Shown here piece by piece: positions 9,473 through 17,961 of a stretch of DNA of 64,000 nt (position 1 is its first letter; every line of letters starts with the position of its first letter). The notes beneath the pieces are model-generated. The model saw nothing but the letters and a program-made list of their open reading frames with translations, did not search any database and was not told the DNA's origin. Both the position numbers and the translations under genes were made by a program. Origin of the DNA: GCA-2683135 sp964507445 (GTDB taxonomy: Bacteria; Planctomycetota; GCA-002687715); the NCBI GenBank assembly GCA_964507445.1, contig CAZDQF010000002.1, positions 310,001 to 374,000 on the forward strand. Reading direction: 5' to 3'.

Positions 9473-10525
9473 ATGTCACCTCGTGCGCTTGCGATGGTCC
9501 TCGCCACCCTGTTGCTGATCTGCGTCATCATGTCGCTGTGCGCCGGGACCTCCGACCGCCTCTCCAGCGCTGACGCCTTGCGAGGCGCCCTCGCTGTCAT
9601 CGGGCTGGGCGAGCCGCTGGCAGAGTACCAGGGTATCGCTCGGCTGCGATTCCTGCGGGTCGCCCTGGCGGTTGGTGTGGGGGCTGCGTTGGCGCTGTCC
9701 GGTGCCTTGTTGCAAGGGGTGTTCCGCAACGACCTGGCGTCGCCGGGGATCATCGGCATCTCCTCCGGAGCCAGCCTGGGAGCGGGGCTGGCGATCCTGG
9801 TCATCGGCGGCTACGGCCCGGACTTCCACCTCATGGACCCGGGGAGCACGGCCCGCTTGCTCACCATGGCCTGCGCGTTCGTCGGCGCCATGGGGATCGC
9901 CTGGCTCGTGACCGTCATCGCCTCCCGTCGTGGCCGGATGTCGGTCCCGACGCTGCTGCTCGCCGGCATCGCCATCAACGCCATCGTGGGCGGACTCCTG
10001 TCCGCGGTGCAGCACCTCGCCCTGGGTGATGAGAACGTGGCGCGCGCCCTGTTCGCGTGGTTGTTCGGCGGGTTCGATGACCGTGAGTCGTTTCAGGTGA
10101 TCATGGTCTGGGTGGGGTTGGCCGTCGCCGCCATCAGCATCCCGCTGGTCGCTCGCGAACTCGATCTGCTCTCAGGTGGGGAGGAGGACGCACGATTGCT
10201 CGGCGTGGACACCCAGCGGACCAAGTGGATCGCGCTGCTGGCGGCGTCGTTCGCTGCGGCGGTGGCGGTCTCCGCGGCAGGTCAGATCGCGTTCGTGGGC
10301 CTGGTGGTCCCTCACGTGATCCGACGCATGGGGGGGACCCGGCACCAAGTAGTGTTGCCCTTGTGCTTGCTGGGTGGTCCGGTGCTGCTGCTGGGCGCGG
10401 ACCTGCTGCAGCGCCCGCTCCTGGGGCCGGATGTCCTGCCGCCGGGCGTGGCCATGTCCCTCGTGGGTGGGGTGTTCTTTCTCACCCTGCTCAGCAGGCA
10501 TAAGGGGCGCTTGGAAGAATGGTGA
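9473..10525 (+). CDS. FecCD-family ABC transporter permease
   Basis: The membrane-spanning subunit of an iron-siderophore or vitamin B12-type importer, 350 residues and highly hydrophobic. Recognisable family stretches are RFLRVALAVGVGAALALSGA near residue 60, GIIGISSGASLGAGLAI, the coupling region GQIAFVGLVVPHVIRR and the last helix MSLVGGVFFLTLLSR. The ATG at 9473 has no obvious ribosome site; ATG 9494 is an alternative that keeps the first helix. The stop overlaps the ATPase start by 7 nt, so the two form an operon. The binding-protein gene is encoded divergently. Confidence 0.93.
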   Translation: MSPRALAMVLATLLLICVIMSLCAGTSDRLSSADALRGALAVIGLGEPLAEYQGIARLRFLRVALAVGVGAALALSGALLQGVFRNDLASPGIIGISSGASLGAGLAILVIGGYGPDFHLMDPGSTARLLTMACAFVGAMGIAWLVTVIASRRGRMSVPTLLLAGIAINAIVGGLLSAVQHLALGDENVARALFAWLFGGFDDRESFQVIMVWVGLAVAAISIPLVARELDLLSGGEEDARLLGVDTQRTKWIALLAASFAAAVAVSAAGQIAFVGLVVPHVIRRMGGTRHQVVLPLCLLGGPVLLLGADLLQRPLLGPDVLPPGVAMSLVGGVFFLTLLSRHKGRLEEW

Positions 10526-11316
10526 TCCTGGATGCAAAGGACGTGACGTTCACCTACGAAGGTGACGTGCGGGGGGTCCGTGGGGTCTCCGTGCAGGTGA
10601 GCGCAGGGGAGCTTGTCTGTCTGTTGGGTCCCAACGGGGCCGGCAAGACGACCCTGGCGCGGCTGCTTTGCGGTTTGCTGGACCCGGACTCCGGCGGCGT
10701 TGCGTGGCGTGGACAGCCTCTACAGGGGATGCCCCCCCGTGAGCGGGCGCGTTGCGTGGCGCTGGTACCTCAGTCCATGGACCGCATCCCTCCCGTGGGT
10801 GTCCGCGAGTTCATCATGATGGGACGCTACGCGCACCAGGGTCGGTTCGGGAGTCGGGACGAGGTCGGCGGGGAGCGGGTCCAGGACTGCCTCCGACGTA
10901 CCTCGTTGGATGGGATGGAGGATCGGCCTCTGCGGGCGCTCTCCGGAGGGCAGCTTCAGCGGGCGCTGATCGCCAGGGCCCTCGCGCAGGACGCTCCTGC
11001 CTTGGTGGTGGACGAACCCACCAACTCCCTGGACCCGGCTCATCAGCTCCAGGTGTTCCGGATGCTGGTGGATGTGGCGAGGGGTGATGATCGATGCGGC
11101 GTCATCGCTACCCACGATCTCAACCTCGCGGCGCAGTTCGCGACCCGGCTGCTCCTGATGAAGGACGGCGCCGTCGTCGCCGACGGGGCGCCGCCCGAGG
11201 TGCTGGTCCCGGACGTGCTCGAGCCGGTCTACGGCGCGCACTTCCGCTACGGTTCCTGGGAGCGGCCCGGATCTGCTGACGGGGACCAACGCTTCGTCGT
11301 ACCCTGGTGCTCATGA
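10519..11316 (+). CDS. FecE/BtuD-type ABC transporter ATP-binding protein
   Basis: The ATPase that powers the adjoining importer, 265 residues. Walker A is GPNGAGKTT, the Q-loop is in VALVPQSMD, the signature is LSGGQLQRALIARAL, Walker B is ALVVDEPTNSLD and the H-loop is in GVIATHDLNLAAQ. This order and spacing are typical of FecE/FhuC/BtuD ATPases. It overlaps the permease end by 7 nt, indicating translational coupling. A 7-bp hairpin at 11335-11352 lies just downstream, without a clear U-tract. Confidence 0.95.
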   Translation: MVILDAKDVTFTYEGDVRGVRGVSVQVSAGELVCLLGPNGAGKTTLARLLCGLLDPDSGGVAWRGQPLQGMPPRERARCVALVPQSMDRIPPVGVREFIMMGRYAHQGRFGSRDEVGGERVQDCLRRTSLDGMEDRPLRALSGGQLQRALIARALAQDAPALVVDEPTNSLDPAHQLQVFRMLVDVARGDDRCGVIATHDLNLAAQFATRLLLMKDGAVVADGAPPEVLVPDVLEPVYGAHFRYGSWERPGSADGDQRFVVPWCS

Positions 11317-11454
11317 TCAGCCCGCTGGCGGGGTTCACCGAGACATCGGTGACAGGTCTGCTGACCCGGCTGGTTGTCCTGACGGTGGATCAAGAGACCC
11401 TCACTGGTGGGGGGGTCGTTGTCGGTCCTTGTCCTCTTACATGCGGTGGTGACC

Positions 11455-13461
11455 ATGAGTCGACTGGTGAGCGTTTCGTTGTTCTTGTTGCTGGCCGCCC
11501 AGAGCCTCATGGCGCAGCCGCCGGGGCAGCCGTCGGAGAACCGTCGCCGCGCCGAGGTGCTGAAGCGCTTCGACGCAGACAAGGACGGCCGCCTGAACTC
11601 GGCGGAGCGGAAGAAGGCCATGGCCTGGCTGAAGGAGAATCGGGACAAGCTCCCTCCCGTGGCACGGCGCCCTGAGCGAGGTGGGGCCGGAGGGGGGCGC
11701 GGAGGCCCGGCGCGCGACGTGAGGACGCGGGTCAACCGGGTGGCAGACCGTTTCGATGAGGACAAGAACGGCAAGCTGGACCGGGAGGAGCGCGGTCGGG
11801 CTCGGAAGGCGCTGGAGTCGGAGGGCGACGGTGGCCGTGGTCGTCGTGGCGGTCGTGGTGGCCGTGGCCGTCGCGGGCCAGGTGGTCGAGGCTTCGGCGG
11901 TGATGCGCGGCCACCCATGGACCCTCACAAGGTGGCCAAGGACTCCGTGAAGCACTACCCAGACAACGGGCTCTATGACCTGGGCGTGCTGCGGACCGTC
12001 TTCATCGACTTCGAAGACGAGGACTGGGCGGAGCAACTTGCGGCGTTCTATCATTCCGACGTGGAGGTCCCCGCCACCGTGACCGTGGACGGCCAGCGCC
12101 TGGAGGAGGTGGGGATCGCCTACCGTGGCAACTCCTCGTACTTCGGCGTGAGCGGCAAGAAGAAGTCCCTGAACCTGCGCATCGACGCGGTGAGGGACGG
12201 GCAAAACCTCAAGGGCTATCGCACCCTGAATCTGCTCAACGGGCACTCCGATCCGTCTTACCTGCGGGCGGTGATGTTCACCCGCATCGCTCGTGAGTAC
12301 ATGCCGGCCCACCACGCGAACCTGGTCAAGGTCGTGATCAACGGCGAGAGCTTCGGCATCTACGCCAACGTGCAGCAGTTCAACAGGGACTACCTCCGCG
12401 ACTTCTACGGGACCCGCGGCGGCGTGCGCTGGAAGATCCCGGCCGGCGCCGGCGCGCCCCTGGGCCACGGGCGCGTGGAGACCATGGAGGACCTGGAGCG
12501 GGCCTTTGATCTCAAGACCGGGTCCGCCGGTGAAGACGACTGGAAGGCCCTGCAATCTCTGGCGGGGGCGCTGCGGGAAGGGGAGGACGAGGCCTCCATC
12601 GCGCAGGTGCTGGATATCGATGAGACCCTCTGGTTCATCGCCCTCGACAACGTCCTGATGGACGGTGACGGTTACGTCTCCCGGGCCAGCGACTACAACA
12701 TCTATCGGGACTCGAAGGGCCGGTTCCACTTCCTCCATCACGACAGCAACGAGACCTTCAAGTCCGGCGGCGGCGGCCCCGGCAGCCGCTCCTACCCGCG
12801 GGACGAGCGGCTGTCACCGCTGTTCGGCGTGGAGGGCGGCGACCGGGTGCTGATCAGGCGCCTGCTCTCCGTGCCGCACCTGCGCGCTCGCTATCTCGCC
12901 CACGTCAAGACGCTCGTCGACGAGTGGTTGGACTGGGACGGCGTCCTCGGACCCTTGTTCGCCGCCCATCATGAGCTGATCGAGTCGGAGGTGCGACGAG
13001 ACGACAAGGGCCTGTACGGCTACGAGGCGTTCATGGGCAGCCTGGAGGGGGCTGGCGACGGCGGCGCGCCGGTGGGACGTGGCCGGAGCACTCCGGTCCG
13101 GCGGTTCGTCGAATCCCGTCGGGAGTACCTCGTGGGGCACCCCACCATGCGGGGTCCCTGGCCCACCATCGAGGATGTGAGGCTCGCGGATGGTGCGGCG
13201 GATGAGGCGTTGGCATTGCGCGTGACCGTGGGTGGTGACGTTCCGGTGGACAAGGTCATCCTCTACACCGCCGAGAAGGACAACACCCCCTTCGAGCGGA
13301 CGGAGTTGAAGAAGACAGCTACCGGCGCGTGGGTCGGCTCCTTGCCCGCGCCGCAGAAGGGCCGCCTGAGGTGGTACATCGAGGCGCGGGCCACGGAGGC
13401 CGGGAGGGCGGCGTTCCATCCGCGGCGGGCGGAGGGATCGCCCAGAGAGCGGCGGCGCTAG
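11455..13461 (+). CDS. Secreted CotH-kinase family protein with two EF-hands
   Basis: A 668-residue secreted protein. ATG 11455 gives a signal peptide ending in LMAQ; the upstream open frame from 11407 is unlikely to be translated. Two calcium-binding EF-hand loops follow, DADKDGRLNSAE and DEDKNGKLDREE, joined and followed by Arg/Gly-rich linkers (positions about 11680-11715 and 11830-11905). From about residue 160 to 550 is a CotH-type domain: VTVDGQRLEEVGIAYRGNSS, then KSLNLRIDAV, LNLLNGHSD and the active-site-like HHDSNETF. CotH proteins are atypical kinases acting on exported proteins. The C-terminus is an Ig-like beta domain. The coupling of EF-hands to CotH suggests calcium-dependent activity, which is inference. 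Confidence 0.88.
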   Translation: MSRLVSVSLFLLLAAQSLMAQPPGQPSENRRRAEVLKRFDADKDGRLNSAERKKAMAWLKENRDKLPPVARRPERGGAGGGRGGPARDVRTRVNRVADRFDEDKNGKLDREERGRARKALESEGDGGRGRRGGRGGRGRRGPGGRGFGGDARPPMDPHKVAKDSVKHYPDNGLYDLGVLRTVFIDFEDEDWAEQLAAFYHSDVEVPATVTVDGQRLEEVGIAYRGNSSYFGVSGKKKSLNLRIDAVRDGQNLKGYRTLNLLNGHSDPSYLRAVMFTRIAREYMPAHHANLVKVVINGESFGIYANVQQFNRDYLRDFYGTRGGVRWKIPAGAGAPLGHGRVETMEDLERAFDLKTGSAGEDDWKALQSLAGALREGEDEASIAQVLDIDETLWFIALDNVLMDGDGYVSRASDYNIYRDSKGRFHFLHHDSNETFKSGGGGPGSRSYPRDERLSPLFGVEGGDRVLIRRLLSVPHLRARYLAHVKTLVDEWLDWDGVLGPLFAAHHELIESEVRRDDKGLYGYEAFMGSLEGAGDGGAPVGRGRSTPVRRFVESRREYLVGHPTMRGPWPTIEDVRLADGAADEALALRVTVGGDVPVDKVILYTAEKDNTPFERTELKKTATGAWVGSLPAPQKGRLRWYIEARATEAGRAAFHPRRAEGSPRERRR

Positions 13462-13474
13462 GCGTCACGAGCAG

Positions 13475-13506
13475 AGGCGGCGTGGGCCGATCGCGTCACG
13501 CCGCCT
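13475..13506. terminator. Bidirectional terminator-like hairpin
   Basis: A perfect 10-bp inverted repeat (AGGCGGCGTG at 13475-13484 and its complement at 13497-13506) encloses a 12-nt loop. It sits in the 54-nt gap between two convergent genes. The U-tract is poor, so termination efficiency is uncertain. Confidence 0.55.
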
Positions 13507-13515
13507 CGGTCGGGC

Positions 13516-16500
13516 TCAACCGTCCTGCTCTTCGTCACCTTCCTCGTCCAGCCCGAGGCGCTCCGCCTCCTCCTGGAATGAGATCCAGGACGGGTCAGGG
13601 TGCTGCGGGTCCATCTCCACCACCAGCGGCTGGGTCTGCACCTCATCGCCCACCACCAGGCGTACGGTGTAGGTGCCGGGCCGGGCTCGGGCGCCGCGGG
13701 GGCCACGGCGGAAGCGGCTGGAGCGACGCTCTCCGCTGCGATCCTCGGAAGGAGTCTTGCGCAGGTTCCAGGTGGCGCGGTGCAGGCCCGGGTCCGTCTC
13801 GCAGTCGATCTTGGCGATGGTGGCGCCGGTGCCGTCCACCACCTCGATCCTGGCGTCCTCCACCTTCTCCTTGAGGTGGTAGGAGAGGGCCGCGCCGCTG
13901 GGAGCGGCCTCACCGGTGAACCGTCGGTTGGTGGCGCCCGTGGACATGGCGTTCTTCCAGATGACGGCGCTCACGGGCTTGTAGAGGTGCGCTTGCTTGG
14001 CCAGCACCTCCTCGGTCATCTGACGCAGGGGGTTCACATCCGTGATCCAGATGCTCCGGCCGTGGGTCCCGGCGACGATCTCTCCGGACGGCACGTTGAC
14101 CGCGAGGGAGTGCACCGACACCGTGGGCAGGTTGCCGTTGAAACGGGTCCACGACTTGCCGCGGTTCAGGGAGATGAAGGTCTGGAACTCGGTGCCGAGG
14201 TAGAGCACATCGCCATTGACAGGGTCCTCGGTGATGGTCCGGGTCGACCCGGCTCCAGCGGGCAGGCTCGTGGTGAGGTCCGTCCAGGTGTCCCCGGCGT
14301 CCTCGGTCATGAGCGCGTAGGGGGCGTCGTCATCGCTGCGATGTCCGTCCAGCGTGACGTAGGCGCGGTTGGCGTCGAAGCGAGAGGCCACCAGCTCGCT
14401 GACCCAGCGGGGACCGGGGACCAGGGTGGCGATGGGAGCGCCGGACCCGGTCTTCTTGCCCGCTACGGCGCCGTTCTCCCTGTCGCGGGAGGACACGGGC
14501 TTCACGGCGGCGTCCTCGCCCTCTGCCTTGGCGGATGGGATGCCCGCCTTGAAGCAGTCGATCCACTCCCGGCCGCCGTTCCGCGTGACCCACAGGGCGC
14601 CGTCATCCGTGCCGACGTAGATGATGTCCGGGTCCTTGGGTGACTCAGCCAGAGCGGTGGCGGACCCGCGGTCCGTGTTGGTGATGTCCGGGGAGATGGG
14701 CTTGATGCCGACGCCACGGTTGAGAGAGCGCATGACCACGCTCCCGGCGGTGTACACGATCTTGTTGTTGTGAGCGGAGATGAGGTAGGGGGTCTCCCAG
14801 TTGAACCGGATGCGGGGCGCGTCGCTCCCGCGTCCCCGGCCACCTCGTGAACGGAGGCTGCCCCGCTTACCTGTCTCCAGGTCGCGCCAGCTCGGCGGCC
14901 CGTTCTGGCTCTGGGTGTAGATGACGTTCGGGTTCTCCGGGTCTACCAGACAGCGGAACCCGTCGCCGCCGCCGACGCGGACCCAGTCGTGGTTGCGTTG
15001 GCCCATGCCGGACATGCGGTTAGGGGCTCCCCAGCTGCCGTTGTCCTGCAAGCCGCCGTACACCCAGTAGTCCCGTTCCTGGCTGCACCCCACGTGATAG
15101 AACTGGCCGATGGCCACGTGGTTGAGGTGGTCCCAGTTCTTGCAGGCGTCGTAGGTGATGTAGATGCCGCCGTCGCAGCCGTGGATGATGTGGTCGCCGT
15201 TGTTGGGGTCGATCCACTGGGCGTGATGATCCACGTGGATCCCTCGCCCGGCGTTGCGGTCGAAGGTCTCGCCGCCGTCCGTTGAGCGGTAGAGGGATGT
15301 GCCGCAGACCATGACGTTGTCGGCGTTGGACGGATCGATGCGGATCTGGCTGTAGTACATGGGGCGCGGGTTCAGCGTGTTGACCCGGGCCCAGGTCTCG
15401 CCGCCGTCCGTGGACTTGTAGATCCCGCCGTACTCGTGGCCATCCGGTCCCTGGAGGTCCTGCATGTTGGCCGCCTGTCCGCCCAGGGTGCCCGTGAACG
15501 GGGACCGGGCGCCTTCGGGCCAGGGCCCGAAGGTGACCTTCACCTCCATGTCCTTCTTGTCCCGGACCACGCTGAAGGTCACCGTGTCGCCGGCCTTGTG
15601 GCGCCGTGCCTGCTTGCGCAGATCGTCGGCGGAGTTCACCCGTTCGCCGGCTACGGAGAGGATGATGTCGCCCTTCTTGAGGCCGGCTTTCTCGGCAGGG
15701 GTCTCTTCTTTCTTCTCCTCGTCCCGGCCGCGTCCGCCGCGCCCGCCACGCCGGCCCCGGGAGGCTCCGAAGGCGCTCACCTTCACGCCGACCTCAGCGT
15801 CCTCCACCTGGGTGCCGTGGAACGGAGCGTCCTCCGGTTGCTTCGCGATCTTCTCGCTCTCGACGACCGCCATCACGACGTTGGGGTCCTTCCGGTACCA
15901 GTCCACGCCGATGCGTCCGAGGTCGCAGGTGGGGAGGCCCGCCGTCAGCTCGGTCCAGCTGGCGCCGCCGTCCGTCGTCTTGTAGAGGGCGCTGCCGGGG
16001 CCGTACTTCTTCGCCGGATCGTTGGTGTCGAAGCCGTCCCGTTCGCGCTCGTAGGTGGCGATGATGAGTGTGTCCGGGTCGTCCGGGTGCATGTCGATGT
16101 CGATGACTCCGGTCTTGTCGTCGACGAAGTGGATCTTCGACCAGGTCTCCCCGCCGTCCGTGGTCTTGTAGAGGCCGCGGTCCTCGTTGGGCCCGTACAG
16201 CCGACCGAGCGCGCCCACGTAGACCACGTTGGGGTCGGTCGGGTGGATGGCGATGCGGCCGGTCTGGAATGTCCGGTCCAACCCCATGTGTTTCCATGTG
16301 TCGCCGCCGTCCGTCGACTTGTAGACACCGTTGCCGTAGGAGACGGAGTTGCGCGGGTTGGCCTCACCGGTCCCCACCCAGACCACGTCCTTGTCCGACT
16401 GGGCGACGGCGACGTGACCGATGGAGACCGTGGTCTCCCGGTCGAACTGGTGGGTGAACGTGATGCCGTTGTTGTCCGTCTTCAGCAGGCCCCCGGAGGC

Positions 16501-16683
16501 GGTGGCGGCCCACCATGTGGTGGGCTCGTTCTCGTAGACCGCGAGCGCGATGATCCGGCCTCCCATGGTGCTGGGGCCGATCTCGCGCCAACGGATGTCC
16601 TCGGCCCAGGCTTCGGGCAGCTCCTGTGCCGTGACGAGGGGCGTGATGGCGGCGGCGACGATGACGATCAAGAGGCGCGACAT
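13516..16683 (-). CDS. Secreted BNR/sortilin-type propeller protein with inserted PDZ domain
   Basis: A large secreted protein of 1055 residues. ATG 16683 follows AGGAGA and starts a signal peptide ending in LVTAQ. Many BNR/Asp-box repeats of the form YKTTDGGETWS, YKSTDGGDTWK and LYRSTDGGETFD mark one or two multi-bladed propellers of the VPS10/sortilin and xyloglucanase type. A PDZ-like segment with AEKAGLKKGDIILSVAGERV and a basic, Gly-Arg-rich leader is inserted at about residues 295-395, between blades. The last 150 residues form a beta-sandwich resembling that of other bacterial proteins in this family. No catalytic residues are obvious; a binding, sensing or peptidase-adaptor role is possible. 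It is divergent from the sialidase-like gene. Confidence 0.88.
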   Translation of the reverse strand: MSRLLIVIVAAAITPLVTAQELPEAWAEDIRWREIGPSTMGGRIIALAVYENEPTTWWAATASGGLLKTDNNGITFTHQFDRETTVSIGHVAVAQSDKDVVWVGTGEANPRNSVSYGNGVYKSTDGGDTWKHMGLDRTFQTGRIAIHPTDPNVVYVGALGRLYGPNEDRGLYKTTDGGETWSKIHFVDDKTGVIDIDMHPDDPDTLIIATYERERDGFDTNDPAKKYGPGSALYKTTDGGASWTELTAGLPTCDLGRIGVDWYRKDPNVVMAVVESEKIAKQPEDAPFHGTQVEDAEVGVKVSAFGASRGRRGGRGGRGRDEEKKEETPAEKAGLKKGDIILSVAGERVNSADDLRKQARRHKAGDTVTFSVVRDKKDMEVKVTFGPWPEGARSPFTGTLGGQAANMQDLQGPDGHEYGGIYKSTDGGETWARVNTLNPRPMYYSQIRIDPSNADNVMVCGTSLYRSTDGGETFDRNAGRGIHVDHHAQWIDPNNGDHIIHGCDGGIYITYDACKNWDHLNHVAIGQFYHVGCSQERDYWVYGGLQDNGSWGAPNRMSGMGQRNHDWVRVGGGDGFRCLVDPENPNVIYTQSQNGPPSWRDLETGKRGSLRSRGGRGRGSDAPRIRFNWETPYLISAHNNKIVYTAGSVVMRSLNRGVGIKPISPDITNTDRGSATALAESPKDPDIIYVGTDDGALWVTRNGGREWIDCFKAGIPSAKAEGEDAAVKPVSSRDRENGAVAGKKTGSGAPIATLVPGPRWVSELVASRFDANRAYVTLDGHRSDDDAPYALMTEDAGDTWTDLTTSLPAGAGSTRTITEDPVNGDVLYLGTEFQTFISLNRGKSWTRFNGNLPTVSVHSLAVNVPSGEIVAGTHGRSIWITDVNPLRQMTEEVLAKQAHLYKPVSAVIWKNAMSTGATNRRFTGEAAPSGAALSYHLKEKVEDARIEVVDGTGATIAKIDCETDPGLHRATWNLRKTPSEDRSGERRSSRFRRGPRGARARPGTYTVRLVVGDEVQTQPLVVEMDPQHPDPSWISFQEEAERLGLDEEGDEEQDG

Positions 16684-16771
16684 GGTGTTCTCCTGGGGAT
16701 ACGATCGGGGCGCGCGTTCAGGGACGGATCGATCATCCTAACCTCGGATCGGACCGGGCGGGCCTCATAGC
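16684..16771. promoter_or_regulatory. Short divergent promoter region
   Basis: Eighty-eight bases separate the start codons of two divergent secreted-protein genes. Both promoters must fit here or within the leaders. No operator was recognised. Confidence 0.3.
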
Positions 16772-17950
16772 ATGCCTATCTCACGGACATTCACCCTGCT
16801 CCTCCTGGCCGGCCTGGCCTTCGGCCAATCCGTGTCCGTGATGGACTCTCCGGCCCCCGAAGGCAGCGGGCAGCCGCACCTGGATCGTGGCCCCGACGGG
16901 GTCGTGCGCCTCAGCTGGGTGGCGCGCCGGGGTCCCCTGGCGCGGATGCAGTACTCCGTCCTCGGGGCCGGGGAGTGGTCCGCACCCAGACTCATCGCGG
17001 AGGGAGCGGACTGGTTCGTGAACTGGGCGGATGTCCCGTCCCTGGTGGCCGGTCGTGACGGCAAGCTGGCGGCCCACTGGCTCCAGCGATTGGGGGAGGG
17101 GACCTACTCCTATGGGGTCCGCGTCCGCACCTCGTCGGACGACGGGCGGACCTGGGGTGAGCCGTTCTGGCTGCACGATGACCTCAGCCCGTCGGAGCAC
17201 GGCTTTTGCAGCATCACCCCGTCCGCGCGACCGGGGGACGGGATGGACTTCGACGCGGCGTGGCTGGATGGCCGCGCCATGGCCAGGACGGACGAGATGT
17301 CCCTGCGCGCCCGGTCCTTTGCCGTGGATGGCAAGCGAAGCGATGAACGCCTCATCGACCCACGGGTCTGCGAGTGCTGCCCCACGGACCTGATGGTGGG
17401 ACCGAAGGGCGCGCCGGTGGTTGTCTATCGGGATCGGACGGCGGACGACACCCGCGACATCTCCTGGTCCGTCGCCCGGCCGCTCCGGTGGACGCCTCCG
17501 GCGGCGGTCCACGACGACGGATGGAAGCGCCCTGGCTGACCGGTCAACGGACCGGCGCTGGATGCGCGGGGAGACAAGGCGGCGGTGGCCTGGTTCACGG
17601 AGGGTGGTGGAGGTCCGAGGGTGTTGTGCTCGAGATCCGCGGATGGAGGAGCGACGTGGAGCCGGCCCATCACCGTGTCTGACGTGGACCCCATCGGCCG
17701 CTGCGCCGTGGCGATCCTGGATTCCGGGGTGGTGGCGGTGTGCTGGCTTGAGATGGCGGAGAACCTGGCCCACGTGCGGGTCGCGCGGATCACGTCCGAC
17801 GGAGAGGTGCTGCCGTCACTGACCGTGGCCAGAACCGCGGCGGGTCGCTCCTCAGGCGTTCCGGAGCTGGTGGCCTCAGGGGACACCCTGGTGGTGGCCT
17901 GGCGGGACGTGTCCGCCCGTCGCGTGCGCGTGGCCCGGGTCTCCTGGTAG
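16772..17950 (+). CDS. Sialidase-like secreted propeller protein with in-frame UGA (candidate selenoprotein)
   Basis: One continuous reading frame of 392 codons runs from ATG 16772 to TAG 17948-17950, broken only by TGA at 17537-17539 (codon 256). Protein-like sequence continues in the same frame on both sides: ...DDGWKRPG, then TGA, then PVNGPALDARG...AVAWFTEGG. Signal peptide (ending LAFGQ), BNR-type SSDDGRTWG and SADGGATWS repeats, and a CECC motif at about residue 202 mark it as a sialidase/BNR-like secreted protein. From memory, relatives carry Cys in a G-C-P-V-N-G-P motif exactly where this gene has UGA. A hairpin with a GG-bearing loop follows about 20 nt after the UGA (next entry). 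I interpret the UGA as selenocysteine. The alternative is a point-nonsense pseudogene or sequencing error. No enzymatic role is known to me. Confidence 0.7.
17540..17575 (+). promoter_or_regulatory. Candidate bacterial SECIS hairpin downstream of in-frame UGA
   Basis: Directly after the UGA the RNA can fold into a stem: 17552-17553 with 17568-17569 and 17555-17558 with 17564-17567, with 17554 bulged. The 5-nt apical loop UGGAU is at 17559-17563. An outer GUC/GAC pairing (17543-17545 with 17573-17575) can extend it across an internal loop. The loop begins 20 nt after the UGA and contains GG. This agrees with the known bacterial SECIS pattern of a short upper stem, a G in the loop and a spacing of roughly 16-37 nt. 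A competing 6-bp hairpin (17540-17545 with 17550-17555) is also possible. GC-rich DNA forms hairpins readily, so this is supportive rather than decisive. Confidence 0.5.
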
Positions 17951-17961
17951 CCGCCGGTGCC

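Noticed and set aside
10519..11316. Naming the importer as a vitamin B12 system (btuCDF)
   Set aside because: No cobalamin riboswitch or corrinoid gene neighbour is visible, and siderophore and haem importers have the same layout.
17585..17950. Separate downstream gene starting at 17585
   Set aside because: It is in the same frame as the sialidase-like gene, continues its repeats and lacks a ribosome site; it is the C-terminal part beyond the in-frame UGA.
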